A stretch of DNA of 64,000 bases, from the NCBI RefSeq assembly GCF_024213195.1, contig NZ_JANAVF010000009.1, positions 248,001-312,000 on the forward strand, given 5' to 3'. Positions within the stretch are counted from its first letter, which is position 1; the number at the start of each line of letters is the position of its first letter. Of this stretch, positions 1-8,096 are shown piece by piece. A program made the position numbers and the translations under genes. Source of the DNA: Streptomyces sp. TBY4. GTDB lineage: Bacteria; Actinomycetota; Actinomycetes; Streptomycetales; Streptomycetaceae. The notes below the pieces were generated by a model, which worked only from the letters and a program-made list of their open reading frames with translations, searched no databases and had not been told where the DNA came from.

Positions 1-1393
1 CGACCGCCGTGGACCGCAGCGCCAGCAGTCCCGCCGCCAGGGTCACCGCGAGCTGGGCCGCGAAGGCCGCGCCCGGGGCCGCTCCGAGCACCACCGGGGC
101 CGTGAACAGCGCCGCCCAGCCCAGGACCACCGCCACCGGCCCCGGCTCCCGGCGCCCGGGGAGGACCCGGACCAGCCACCACGCGGCCCCGGCCGCCAGC
201 AGCAGCGCCACCAGCGGAGCCGACTCCAGGGCGTTGCCCGCCGTCGGGTCGGGTGTCGTCGCCGACCAGACCTCCTCCAGCACCCGCAGCCGGCCCACCA
301 GCACCGTCGCCGCCCAGACCAGGGCGGTCACCGCCTCCAGGGCGGCCACCCCCGCACCGGCCAGCGCGAGGCCGCGCCGGACCGGACCCGGGAGCGCGGA
401 GACCCGTAGGGCCCCCAGCAGGGCCAGGGCCACCAGCAGGTACGCCACCGCGGCCCAGGGCGGGCGCAGCTCCGGAGCCGCCAGGCCGCCCAGCGCAGCC
501 ACCGCGGTGAGGCCGCCGGCCGCGGCGAACGCCGCCGGGATCCGGGCGGAGCGGCACGCCACCGTCACCGCGAGGGCGGCCACCGCCGCCAGCAGCACCG
601 ACGGCTGCAGCGCCGCGCCCGCCGAGTCCGCTGCCGCCGTTTCCGTCAGGCCCGTCAGGAGCGCGGCCCCGCCCGCCACCGAGCCCGCCGCCCCCGCCCA
701 GACGGACAGGCGCCCCGGCCGCAGCAGCGCGAGCCCCGCGTCCAGGGCCGCCGTCGCCAGCAGCGCCCAGCCCACCCCCTGCTCCGCGGTCCCGGCGGCC
801 AGCGCCGCCAGCGGCAGCGGGAGCTGCGCCGTCAGCAGGGCCGCGGGGACCGGGATCCGCAGCGCGGGCAGGAACTGCCCGTACCCCGCCCACCCCGCCG
901 CCAGCACCGCGGCCGCGCCCGCCGCGTACGCCGTGCCGTCCGTGTCCGGCATGCCGACGGCGTACAGCGCGTACGCGTCCAGCACCGTCAGCAGCAGGCC
1001 GACGGCGGCCACCGCCTCGGCGGTGGAGCGCAGCCCCCGGCGCAGCAGCGCCACCGGGGCGCCCAGCGCCGCCGCCGTCACCACCGCGAGCACGGCGCTG
1101 CGCCCGGCGATCCCCAGGGAGCCCCAGCTGACCAGGGTGAACGCCAGGGCCGCGACCGCCAGCAGTACCGCACCCAGCACCAGCAGCACGTTCTGCGCAC
1201 CGGGAGCCGGAGCCTGCATCCCCGGCGCGGGCGCGGGCGCCGGTGGCGGGGTCGGCGCACCCCAGGCCCGGGGGGCCTGGGCGCCCAGGAGCCAGGCGCG
1301 GCGGCTCAGCAGGAAGTGGCGCCGGGCGTCGAGCTGTATCAGTTCCCGGTCGATGAGCACGAGCTCCTCGGCCGGCGGCAGGGGGTTGTCCAT
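1..1393 (-). CDS. Large multi-pass membrane protein, SCO7613 C-terminal-domain type (3' part outside window)
   Basis: Translation of the minus strand from the ATG at 1393 opens with a hydrophilic stretch (about 55 residues, including an Arg-rich segment and a Pro/Ala-rich linker) and then becomes an almost unbroken series of Ala/Leu/Val-rich membrane segments up to the window edge. No stop is reached, so the gene is partial. The pattern matches the large polytopic proteins annotated in Streptomyces as SCO7613 C-terminal-domain membrane proteins, whose function is unknown. Long open frames on the plus strand across the same bases are GC-bias shadows. No enzymatic motif was seen. Family assignment is by general resemblance only. 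Confidence 0.65.
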   Translation of the reverse strand, partial: MDNPLPPAEELVLIDRELIQLDARRHFLLSRRAWLLGAQAPRAWGAPTPPPAPAPAPGMQAPAPGAQNVLLVLGAVLLAVAALAFTLVSWGSLGIAGRSAVLAVVTAAALGAPVALLRRGLRSTAEAVAAVGLLLTVLDAYALYAVGMPDTDGTAYAAGAAAVLAAGWAGYGQFLPALRIPVPAALLTAQLPLPLAALAAGTAEQGVGWALLATAALDAGLALLRPGRLSVWAGAAGSVAGGAALLTGLTETAAADSAGAALQPSVLLAAVAALAVTVACRSARIPAAFAAAGGLTAVAALGGLAAPELRPPWAAVAYLLVALALLGALRVSALPGPVRRGLALAGAGVAALEAVTALVWAATVLVGRLRVLEEVWSATTPDPTAGNALESAPLVALLLAAGAAWWLVRVLPGRREPGPVAVVLGWAALFTAPVVLGAAPGAAFAAQLAVTLAAGLLALRSTAV

Positions 1394-1507
1394 GGTTCGG
1401 AGTGTGGCGCCCGTCACCCCGTCAGGACATGGGTGCGCGTACTCATCTCCGGGCGGGTTCGGCCTGAGTACCGGGTGCGCGCCCCCGGAGCACGCGAGAC
1501 TGGGGAC

Positions 1508-2002
1508 ATGGACCGAAGCAACCGCAGCGCCAACACCGCTGACCGGTGGACCCGTTACCGCTTCCGCAGCGTGTGGGACCTCGGCGCGGCGCCCGTCCGC
1601 GTCTACGCCGCCCTGGAACGCCCCGAGTCCTATCCCCAGTGGTGGCCCCAGATACGGGCCGTCGCCCCCGCCGCCGCCGACGGCGGCGGCACCGCCTTCA
1701 TCCGCTCCGCCCTCCCGTACACCCTGCGCGTCAGCGCTGCCGAACTGCTGCGGGACCCCGTGCGCGGCATCCTGGAGGTCGCCCTGCTCGGTGACCTGGA
1801 GGGCTGGGCGCGCTGGACCGTACGACCGCGGCACGGAGGGACGCGGGCCCTGTACGAGCAGGAGGTCGAGGTGCGCCGCCCCCTGATGCGGGTGTTCGCC
1901 GTCCCCGGGCGGCCGCTGTTCCGGCTCAACCACACCCTGATGATGCGGGCCGGGCGGCGGGGGCTCGCCGCGCATCTGGCGGCCCGGCCGGAAGCGGTTT
2001 GA
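1508..2002 (+). CDS. SRPBCC (START-like/polyketide cyclase fold) family protein
   Basis: The 164-aa product begins at ATG 1508. It shows the typical SRPBCC opening: a WDL segment followed by a helix ending in an ESYPQWWP motif, then alternating strands and a C-terminal amphipathic helix (residues about 135-160). Members bind hydrophobic ligands in a helix-grip cavity; the ligand cannot be told from sequence. A -10-like GAGACT at 1496-1501 lies 6 nt before the ATG and no Shine-Dalgarno is visible, so the mRNA may be leaderless. An in-frame start further upstream (about 1316) overlaps the divergent neighbour and lacks coding character. The stop codon overlaps the -35 box of the following tRNA promoter. 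Confidence 0.75.
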   Translation: MDRSNRSANTADRWTRYRFRSVWDLGAAPVRVYAALERPESYPQWWPQIRAVAPAAADGGGTAFIRSALPYTLRVSAAELLRDPVRGILEVALLGDLEGWARWTVRPRHGGTRALYEQEVEVRRPLMRVFAVPGRPLFRLNHTLMMRAGRRGLAAHLAARPEAV

Positions 2003-2027
2003 ACCAGCCCCCGGCCTTCTGTATTGT
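1999..2027 (+). promoter_or_regulatory. Promoter of tRNA-Val (HrdB/sigma70 type)
   Basis: TTGAAC (1999-2004), a 17-bp spacer and TATTGT (2022-2027) form a good housekeeping promoter. The expected start lies a few bases before the tRNA 5' end at 2041. The -35 hexamer overlaps the stop codon of the SRPBCC gene. Confidence 0.7.
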
Positions 2028-2040
2028 TCACACCGTTCCC

Positions 2041-2112
2041 GGGCGATTAGCTCAGCGGGAGAGCACTTCGTTCACACCGAAGGGGTCACTGGTTCGATCC
2101 CAGTATCGCCCA
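2041..2112 (+). tRNA. tRNA-Val (anticodon CAC)
   Basis: A full cloverleaf can be read. The acceptor stem GGGCGAT (2041-2047) pairs with ATCGCCC (2105-2111), followed by discriminator A. The D-arm contains AGCTCAGCGGGAGAGC. The anticodon stem CTTCG/CGAAG encloses loop TTCACAC with anticodon CAC, and the T-arm contains GGTTCGATCC. The 3' CCA is not encoded. It would read GTG valine codons, which are abundant here. An inverted repeat follows at 2121-2148. Confidence 0.97.
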
Positions 2113-2120
2113 CCGGGACA

Positions 2121-2150
2121 GGCCGGTCCGTCTTATGACGGACCGGCCTT
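2121..2150. terminator. Terminator hairpin after tRNA-Val
   Basis: A perfect 12-bp stem, GGCCGGTCCGTC (2121-2132) with GACGGACCGGCC (2137-2148), has a TTAT loop and is followed by TT. It sits between the tRNA and the convergent exonuclease gene and could serve both directions. Confidence 0.8.
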
Positions 2151-2197
2151 CCGCATGTACGGGTCCCTTGCTGTACTGGTCCCGCTTCCCCCGCCGC

Positions 2198-2923
2198 TCA
2201 CGCCGCCGCGGGCAGCTCCGGCCGCAGCGGCCAGTGCGGATCCACCGGCTCCGGCGTGCCCTGCCGGGCGAACCACGCCTGGAGGCCCCGCGCCTGCGCC
2301 GCGTGCCACACCGCCTGGAGCGTGTGCAGCTCCGCCGGTGTCAGCCGCTCCAGGCGGCCCGCGAACCTGCGCCCCACGGCCCGTACGAGCTCCAGGGACG
2401 CCAGTGCGTCGGCGCCCGCGTCATGGGCGCCCTCCAGCTCTATCCCGTAGTGCGCGCACAGGTCCGTGAGCGTGCGGCGGCCCTTGCGGTAGCGGTCCAG
2501 GTGCTTGTCCAGCACCCGCGGATCCAGCACCGTCAGCGGCCGGTTGTCCAGGTACCGGGCCAGCGAGGACGCCCGGTGCCGGCGCAACTCCCGGTCCAGC
2601 AGCGTCAGATCGAACGGCGCGTTCATCACCACCACCGGGCGGCCCGCCACCTGCTGCTCCCCGAGCGCGCGGGCTATCTCCTCCACCACCGGCGCGGGCC
2701 ACCGGCCGTTGCGCTGGAGGTGCTCATCGGTCAGACCGTGCACTTCCGTGGCCCCCGGGGGTACCGGGATGCCGGGATTGACCAGCCAGCGCGTCGAGCG
2801 GATCCGGCCGCCCGCGCACTCCTGCACGATGAGCGCGGCGGACACGATCCGGTCCCGCTCCACGTCCACCCCGGTCGTCTCCGTGTCGAATGCGGCCAGC
2901 GGGCCCTCGTACCAGCGTGTCAT
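2198..2923 (-). CDS. DnaQ-like DEDDh 3'-5' exonuclease
   Basis: The 241-aa product resembles the proofreading epsilon subunit of DNA polymerase III and stand-alone DnaQ-family exonucleases. Exo I is FDTETTG with D13 and E15. Exo II is NAPFD (101-105). Exo III is HDAGAD (167-172), giving the DEDDh residues H167 and D172. All four metal/catalytic positions are present, so the protein should be active. It has no polymerase-binding or helicase fusion. The start at 2923 is chosen over an ATG 45 nt upstream because GAGGAG lies 6 nt before it. Substrate (proofreading, repair or RNA trimming) cannot be inferred. Standalone gene, divergent from the DUF4365 pair. Confidence 0.85.
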   Translation of the reverse strand: MTRWYEGPLAAFDTETTGVDVERDRIVSAALIVQECAGGRIRSTRWLVNPGIPVPPGATEVHGLTDEHLQRNGRWPAPVVEEIARALGEQQVAGRPVVVMNAPFDLTLLDRELRRHRASSLARYLDNRPLTVLDPRVLDKHLDRYRKGRRTLTDLCAHYGIELEGAHDAGADALASLELVRAVGRRFAGRLERLTPAELHTLQAVWHAAQARGLQAWFARQGTPEPVDPHWPLRPELPAAA

Positions 2924-3187
2924 GGCGAACTCCTCGTCACCCGTCGGCAGATGGCCCCACCCGGGCACCGCGCCCCAGGCCCCGCCACCCTTGCCCGAAA
3001 CGGTGATACCCGGGCTCTTTGCCCCGTACGCCGTTTGCGGGACGCCGACTGCGGAGACAACTCAACTGGGGGACCGCACACATGACCGGTCGTCAACCCC
3101 GACACCCCGGCACGTACCTGACGCGGCCCGGCACGGCCGCTCGACAGGCACGGCCCGGAAGGCACCGGAAGGCATGGGGAGCCGGCC

Positions 3188-3778
3188 ATGGCGCTCGCGC
3201 AGCCCGAACCGGGCGGGATGCTCGCGGGGCGGACCGACCAGCGGACCGATCCGCGGAGCGGACCGCTGCGCGGCACGCTCGCCACCACCGCCTGCATGGA
3301 GACCCTCCAGGTGGGGTACCTGCACGCCGTCGCCGCCGCGGCCGGCTGCTCGCTGTCCCAGCCCTTCCCCGACAACGGCATCGACTGGCACGTCAGCCAC
3401 GGAGCCCCCGAGCACGTCATCGACGACGAGGTGACCATCAAGGTCCAGCTCAAGGCGACTTACCAGATACCGCCCAGACCGGCCGGGCCCACCTTCGGCT
3501 TCACCCTCGACAACGAGCACCTGGTGAAGCTGGCCCGCAGCCCGGTCGCCGTGCACAAGATCCTCGTCGTGATGCTCGTCCCGCGGGAACGCGACCAATG
3601 GCTGAGCGCCGGACACGACCGGCTCGACCTGCGGCACTGCTGCTACTGGACCAATCTCGCCGGACACCCCGTGACCGGCCGGCGCCGGACCACCGTACGG
3701 ATCCCCACCACGCGGATCTTCGACGACCGGGCGCTCTGCGAGATCATGACCCGGGTCGGGTCGGGAGGGACACCTTGA
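3188..3778 (+). CDS. DUF4365 protein, PD-(D/E)XK nuclease-like
   Basis: The 196-aa protein has a charged, probably disordered N-terminus (1-30), then a helix with a conserved Glu (E38). GIDW with D66 is followed by a beta strand ending in VQLKAT (Q87, K89) and a hydrophobic strand KILVVMLVP (124-132). The D...QxK layout is the variant of the PD-(D/E)XK nuclease signature seen in Mrr-type enzymes, and DUF4365 domains are generally regarded as nuclease-like; this is inference from the motif, not proof of activity. Its TGA overlaps the ATG of the next gene by one base, so the two are probably made together. The start at 3188 follows a purine-rich GGGGAG sequence. Confidence 0.75.
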   Translation: MALAQPEPGGMLAGRTDQRTDPRSGPLRGTLATTACMETLQVGYLHAVAAAAGCSLSQPFPDNGIDWHVSHGAPEHVIDDEVTIKVQLKATYQIPPRPAGPTFGFTLDNEHLVKLARSPVAVHKILVVMLVPRERDQWLSAGHDRLDLRHCCYWTNLAGHPVTGRRRTTVRIPTTRIFDDRALCEIMTRVGSGGTP

Positions 3779-5004
3779 TGAACTGGCAGTCACCGCACCT
3801 GGAGCCGCTCTCCTCACCGGAGTTCGCCGCGGGCACCCCCGATCCCGCGCAGGTCGATCCCCTGGTGCTCGGCGCCCTCCTGCACCGGCACGGCTGGCTG
3901 CGCCGCGGCGGCGCCGCCGGACGGTACGGGCGCTGGACGCCGCCCGCCCCGTACGCCACGGGCAGCGGCTCCACCAGCCTCCTCGTCCCCGAGAGCCGGG
4001 CCTTCCCCGACTGCTCCGACCTGCTCGAAGAGGCGCTCACCGCACTCTCGCGCAGCGCTCTGCCGTCGGCCCGCGAGGTGCTGTACGGGCTCAGCGTGCC
4101 CAGCGACGAGATCCGCTGGGACCGCGAGATCCCGCCGGGGGCGTACGGGCTCCAGGGCGAGGCCGACTGGACGGTCCAGGAACAGCTCCGCTCGGCCGCC
4201 CGCCAGCTGCTCCTCGCCGGGGCGCTGGCCGACCGGGCGCGGGCCGGGTACTACGGAGCCCGCCACCGCGGCCAGGCGGAGCGGGCGCTCGACGGGGTCC
4301 TGGTCGGCCCGGCTCCGGGCGGCCGGCGGCTGACGGCGTACGTCCCCGTAGACGGGGGCCGGGGGACCGTGACCCGGCTGCACCACGCGCTGCACGCCGC
4401 CCGCGAGGCCGTGGACTACCGGCGGGCCACCGGCGGGATGGAAGCCTTCGACGCCGCCGTCGAGGCCGGGGTCAGCAGGGAGCTCGCCGAGGCGCTGATC
4501 TCGCTGGTCCACGGCTCGGAGGGGGCCCGGGTGTCCCTCGCGTGGGCCCCGGCGGCCGGGGTGCCGGCGGGATGCGCGGCCCGGCCGGAGCCGGTGGAGT
4601 TCTCGCCCGGCGACCTGCCGGTGCTCCGGGAGGCGGCGGCGCGGTACACGAGGGACGAGCCGGCGGTGGCGGTCCGGGTGGCGGGAGCGGTGGTCCGGAT
4701 GCGGAGGTCGGCGCCGGGGGGTGGGGGGACGGTCCGGCTGCGGGTCCTCGCGGGGGCGGAGATCCCGTACGTCCGGGTCGTCCTCGACGAGGAGTCGTAC
4801 CGGGTGGCGGGCCACGCGCACCTGGTGGGGCTGCCGATCCGGGTCAGCGGGCGATTGCAGCGGCGGGGCGGTTTCCGTCGGCTGACGGATGCCGCGGATG
4901 TCTGTCCGGTCCCGCTGGACGAGGTCGAGCGGGACCGGCTGATGAAGTCCCTGGACGGGGACGAAGCCCTGGATCCCGGCGAGGTCCTCCCGTCGGACGA
5001 CTGA
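3778..5004 (+). CDS. Conserved 408-aa protein of unknown function, partner of DUF4365 gene
   Basis: I do not recognise a named family. The ATG at 3778 shares its A with the upstream TGA, which implies translational coupling. The first 150 residues are mixed and acidic; about 180-260 is helix-rich with many Ala/Arg/Glu; about 295-390 reads as alternating beta strands with a pattern (GHAHLVGLPIRVSGRL) reminiscent of an OB fold; the tail is acidic. No signal peptide or membrane segment. Codon bias is normal for the region, so there is no sign of recent transfer. Longer in-frame starts run through the DUF4365 gene in another frame and were rejected. It ends just before a large inverted repeat. 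Confidence 0.75.
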   Translation: MNWQSPHLEPLSSPEFAAGTPDPAQVDPLVLGALLHRHGWLRRGGAAGRYGRWTPPAPYATGSGSTSLLVPESRAFPDCSDLLEEALTALSRSALPSAREVLYGLSVPSDEIRWDREIPPGAYGLQGEADWTVQEQLRSAARQLLLAGALADRARAGYYGARHRGQAERALDGVLVGPAPGGRRLTAYVPVDGGRGTVTRLHHALHAAREAVDYRRATGGMEAFDAAVEAGVSRELAEALISLVHGSEGARVSLAWAPAAGVPAGCAARPEPVEFSPGDLPVLREAAARYTRDEPAVAVRVAGAVVRMRRSAPGGGGTVRLRVLAGAEIPYVRVVLDEESYRVAGHAHLVGLPIRVSGRLQRRGGFRRLTDAADVCPVPLDEVERDRLMKSLDGDEALDPGEVLPSDD

Positions 5005-5005
5005 C

Positions 5006-5215
5006 CCCCTGCGGGTGTGCGGCCCTGCGGGGCATGTCCCCTACCCGCCCTTCCACCGTTCCCCGGGCTCCGCCCGGACCCGGTCCTCAAACGCCGGACG
5101 GGCTGGAAAGATCCAGCCTCGCCGGCGTTTGAGGCGCGGGGTCCGGGGCGGAGCCCCGGGGAACGGGCGAAGGGTGGGTAGGGGACAGCCCCGCAGGGCC
5201 GTGCAGGGGCTCGTG
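5006..5215. repeat. Dispersed intergenic inverted repeat, copy 1 (complete)
   Basis: A long imperfect palindrome is centred near 5109. The left arm contains TACCCGCCCTTCCACCGTTC, a CCCGGGCTCCGCCCGGACCC block and CTCAAACGCCGGACGGGCTG. The right arm returns as CCAGCCTCGCCGGCGTTTGA, GGTCCGGGGCGGAGCCCCGG and AGGGTGGGTAGGGGACAGCC. The outer ends (GGCCCTGCGGGGC and its complement) also pair. It fills most of the 324-bp gap before thrS; the remainder holds the thrS promoter. The same sequence recurs four more times in this window. Confidence 0.85.
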
Positions 5216-5274
5216 CTCGCACCGCCCGGCGGGGGCCGGCTCTAACCGTTTAGCGGCGCAGCCGTTCCGCTCGG

Positions 5275-5280
5275 TACGAT
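5275..5280 (+). promoter_or_regulatory. Probable -10 box for thrS
   Basis: TACGAT lies 49 nt upstream of the thrS GTG and matches the TANNNT actinobacterial -10. No convincing -35 hexamer is seen. The leader is too short for a T-box riboswitch and I see no T-box sequence. Confidence 0.45.
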
Positions 5281-5328
5281 TCAGGCGCGCAGTGTTCGCT
5301 CGCGCACCCCCTGAGTCAGGAGAGACCG

Positions 5329-7305
5329 GTGTCAGACGTCCGTGTGTTCATCCAACGCGATTCCGAGCGGGACGAGCGCGTGGTGGCCACGGGCACTACG
5401 GCGGCGGAGCTCTTCGCCGGCGAGCGCACCATCGTCGCCGCGCGCATCGCAGGTGAGCTGAAGGACCTCGCGTACGAGGTGAAGGACGGCGAGACCGTCG
5501 AGCCCGTGGAGATCTCCTCCCCGGACGGCCTGGACATCCTGCGCCACTCCACCGCGCACGTCATGGCCCAGGCCGTGCAGGAGCTGTTCCCCGAGGCCAA
5601 GCTGGGCATCGGCCCGCCGGTCCGCGACGGCTTCTACTACGACTTCGACGTGGCCAAGCCCTTCACCCCCGATGACCTCAAGGCCATCGAGAAGAAGATG
5701 CAGGAGATCCAGAAGCGCGGCCAGCGCTTCGCCCGCCGCGTGGTCACCGACGAGGCGGCCCGCGAGGAGCTCAAGGACGAGCCGTACAAGCTCGAGCTCA
5801 TCGGCATCAAGGGTTCGGCCTCGACCGACGACGGCGCGAACGTCGAGGTGGGCGGCGGCGAGCTGACCATCTACGACAACTTCGACGCCAAGACCGGCGA
5901 CCTGTGCTGGAAGGACCTCTGCCGCGGTCCCCACCTGCCCACCACCCGCAACATCCCGGCGTTCAAGCTGATGCGCAACGCCGCCGCCTACTGGCGCGGC
6001 AGCGAGAAGAACCCGATGCTCCAGCGCATCTACGGCACCGCGTGGCCGTCGAAGGAGGAGCTGAAGGCCCACCTCGACTTCCTCGTGGAGGCCGAGAAGC
6101 GCGACCACCGCAAGCTCGGCGTGGAGCTCGACCTGTTCTCCGTACAGGACGAGATCGGCTCCGGCCTGGCCGTCTTCCACCCGCGGGGCGGCGTGATCCG
6201 CCGCACCATGGAGGACTACTCGCGCAAGCGGCACGAGGAAGAGGGCTACGAGTTCGTCTACACCCCGCACGCCACCAAGGGCACCCTCTTCGAGAAGAGC
6301 GGCCACCTGGACTGGTACGCGGAGGGCATGTACCCCCCCATGCAGCTCGACGGTGGTACCGACTACTACCTCAAGCCCATGAACTGCCCGATGCACAACC
6401 TGATCTTCGATGCGCGCGGCCGCTCCTACCGCGAACTGCCGCTGCGCCTCTTCGAGTTCGGCACCGTGTACCGGTACGAGAAGTCCGGCGTCGTGCACGG
6501 CCTGACCCGCTCGCGCGGCTTCACCCAGGACGACGCGCACATCTACTGCACCAAGGAGCAGATGGCGGAGGAGCTCGACCGCACGCTCACCTTCGTGCTG
6601 AACCTGCTCCGCGACTACGGTCTGACCGACTTCTACCTGGAGCTGTCGACCAAGGACCCGGAGAAGTTCGTCGGCTCGGACGAGATCTGGGAGGAGGCCA
6701 CCGCCACCCTCCAGCAGGTCGCCGAGAAGCAGGGCCTGCCCCTGGTCCCGGACCCGGGCGGCGCCGCCTTCTACGGCCCGAAGATCTCGGTCCAGTGCCG
6801 TGACGCGATCGGCCGCACCTGGCAGATGTCGACCGTCCAGCTCGACTTCAACCTGCCGGAGCGCTTCAACCTGGAGTACACCGGCCCGGACGGCACCAAG
6901 CAGCGCCCGGTCATGATCCACCGTGCGCTGTTCGGTTCCATCGAGCGGTTCTTCGCCGTCCTGCTGGAGCACTACGCGGGCGTCATGCCGCCGTGGCTCG
7001 CCCCGGTCCAGGCCGTCGGCATCCCGATCGGCGACTCGCACATCGAGTACCTGCAGGAGTTCGCCGCCGAGGCGAAGAAGAAGGGCCTGCGCGTGGAGGT
7101 GGACGCCTCCTCCGACCGCATGCAGAAGAAGATCCGCAACCAGCAGAAGCTGAAGGTCCCCTTCATGATCATCGTCGGTGACGAGGACATGGCCGCGGGC
7201 ACCGTCTCCTTCCGCTACCGCGACGGTTCGCAGGAGAACGGCGTCCCGCGCGACCAGGCGCTGGCGAAGCTCGTCGATGTCGTGGAGCGCCGCGTCCAGG
7301 TGTGA
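5329..7305 (+). CDS. thrS: Threonine-tRNA ligase
   Basis: The 658-aa product charges tRNA-Thr in the cytoplasm. In order it has an N-terminal TGS domain (about 1-65), the editing domain with HSTAH and DLCRGPHLP, which carry the zinc-like H..H/C..H residues, and the class II catalytic core with MNCPMHN and a motif 2 region ending RGFTQDDAHIYC. The C-terminal anticodon-binding domain (about 550-655) contains VGDEDMAAGTV. Length is normal for the family. The GTG start at 5329 is preceded by AGGAGA with 5-nt spacing. A strong bidirectional terminator separates it from the convergent K+ channel gene. In mycobacteria thrS also neighbours the HIT-pgsA-patA-pimA genes. Confidence 0.97.
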   Translation: MSDVRVFIQRDSERDERVVATGTTAAELFAGERTIVAARIAGELKDLAYEVKDGETVEPVEISSPDGLDILRHSTAHVMAQAVQELFPEAKLGIGPPVRDGFYYDFDVAKPFTPDDLKAIEKKMQEIQKRGQRFARRVVTDEAAREELKDEPYKLELIGIKGSASTDDGANVEVGGGELTIYDNFDAKTGDLCWKDLCRGPHLPTTRNIPAFKLMRNAAAYWRGSEKNPMLQRIYGTAWPSKEELKAHLDFLVEAEKRDHRKLGVELDLFSVQDEIGSGLAVFHPRGGVIRRTMEDYSRKRHEEEGYEFVYTPHATKGTLFEKSGHLDWYAEGMYPPMQLDGGTDYYLKPMNCPMHNLIFDARGRSYRELPLRLFEFGTVYRYEKSGVVHGLTRSRGFTQDDAHIYCTKEQMAEELDRTLTFVLNLLRDYGLTDFYLELSTKDPEKFVGSDEIWEEATATLQQVAEKQGLPLVPDPGGAAFYGPKISVQCRDAIGRTWQMSTVQLDFNLPERFNLEYTGPDGTKQRPVMIHRALFGSIERFFAVLLEHYAGVMPPWLAPVQAVGIPIGDSHIEYLQEFAAEAKKKGLRVEVDASSDRMQKKIRNQQKLKVPFMIIVGDEDMAAGTVSFRYRDGSQENGVPRDQALAKLVDVVERRVQV

Positions 7306-7334
7306 CGGACCGGTCCCGCGGGACCGTGAGCGCG

Positions 7335-7372
7335 AGAGCCCCCGGGGAGGATCATTTCCCCGGGGGCTCTTC
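7335..7372. terminator. Bidirectional terminator between thrS and K+ channel gene
   Basis: A perfect 14-bp stem pairs AGAGCCCCCGGGGA (7335-7348) with TCCCCGGGGGCTCT (7357-7370), with an 8-nt loop. The stop codon of the minus-strand channel gene (7352-7354) lies inside the loop, so the hairpin partly overlaps that coding sequence. Confidence 0.85.
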
Positions 7373-8017
7373 GTCGTCCTCGCGCCGGAAGGCCTGGAGC
7401 ATCCAGGACGAGAACGAGCCGGTCACCGCACCGAGCAGGGCCAGACCGCCCACCATCATGAAGGCGGCCAAGGTGCGCCCCGCCGGGGTGACCGGGGCCA
7501 CGTCCCCGTAGCCCACCGTGGTCAGCGTCTCGCAGACCCACCAGACGGCGTCCCCGAAGGTGCGGATCGTGGCGCCGGGGGCCCGGCGCTCGAAGTGGTA
7601 CACCCCGAGCGCTCCCGCGAAGCCGAGCAGCACGGCCGAGAGGCCGGCGTACGTCATCACGCGTGCGTAGAGCCCCCCGCGCGGGCGGCGCTGCTTGGCC
7701 TGGATCGCGTCGTGGACCTTGACCATGCGCAGCGGCCGCAGGATCGGCAGCATCAGGATCAGGGTGTCCAGCCAGTGCACGCGGACGAAGCGCAGGGGGT
7801 GCAGGCCGCTCAGGAGCAGCCGGGACACGTAGTCCACGAGGAAGCAGGCCCAGGCGAGCGCGACGACGCCGAGGGCGACCGCCCTTACCAGGGGGTGGGA
7901 GTGGTAGGTCAGCACGGCGAGGGCGTAGGAGCCGAGGAAGATCAGGGAGACGTAGAGCAGCGGCAGCTCGGTCCGGCGTTCCCAGGCCTGGTCACGGGTC
8001 TCGGGTGCATCGTGCAT
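7352..8017 (-). CDS. Voltage-gated-like potassium channel family protein
   Basis: The 221-aa membrane protein carries the K+ selectivity filter TVGYGD (167-172) in a classical pore loop between two C-terminal membrane helices. Upstream are about four further hydrophobic segments (20-38, 44-62, 82-92, 123-141). A short basic stretch (RPLRMVKVHD, 94-103) stands where an S4 segment would be, but with few regularly spaced Arg, so voltage sensing is doubtful. The C-terminus is short and acidic, with no RCK/TrkA-N domain. The ATG at 8017 overlaps no neighbour. Its role is probably passive K+ flux across the cytoplasmic membrane. Confidence 0.88.
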   Translation of the reverse strand: MHDAPETRDQAWERRTELPLLYVSLIFLGSYALAVLTYHSHPLVRAVALGVVALAWACFLVDYVSRLLLSGLHPLRFVRVHWLDTLILMLPILRPLRMVKVHDAIQAKQRRPRGGLYARVMTYAGLSAVLLGFAGALGVYHFERRAPGATIRTFGDAVWWVCETLTTVGYGDVAPVTPAGRTLAAFMMVGGLALLGAVTGSFSSWMLQAFRREDDEEPPGK

Positions 8018-8083
8018 GGGCTCAGCATCGCCGTCCCGCCACCGGTCTCCGCCCCGGCGACACGCCGCTCCGGGGCAAGGTCA

Positions 8084-8089
8084 TATGCT
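8084..8089 (+). promoter_or_regulatory. -10 box for leaderless HIT-protein transcript
   Basis: TATGCT ends 7 nt before the ATG at 8097, and no Shine-Dalgarno precedes that ATG. Transcription would begin at or next to the start codon. Confidence 0.5.
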
Positions 8090-8096
8090 GCATCCC

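Noticed and set aside
9..1886. 625-codon open frame on the plus strand
   Set aside because: Antisense to the membrane-protein gene; composition is Ala/Ser/Arg/Pro noise typical of GC-rich shadow frames.
3019..3187. Extension of the 408-aa gene or a separate small gene before DUF4365
   Set aside because: Only Arg/Pro/Gly-rich shadow translation; the true start at 3778 is fixed by the stop-start overlap.
5216..5328. T-box riboswitch before thrS, also looked for before hisS and alaS
   Set aside because: No T-box sequence (TGGNACCGCG type), no specifier stem and too little leader.
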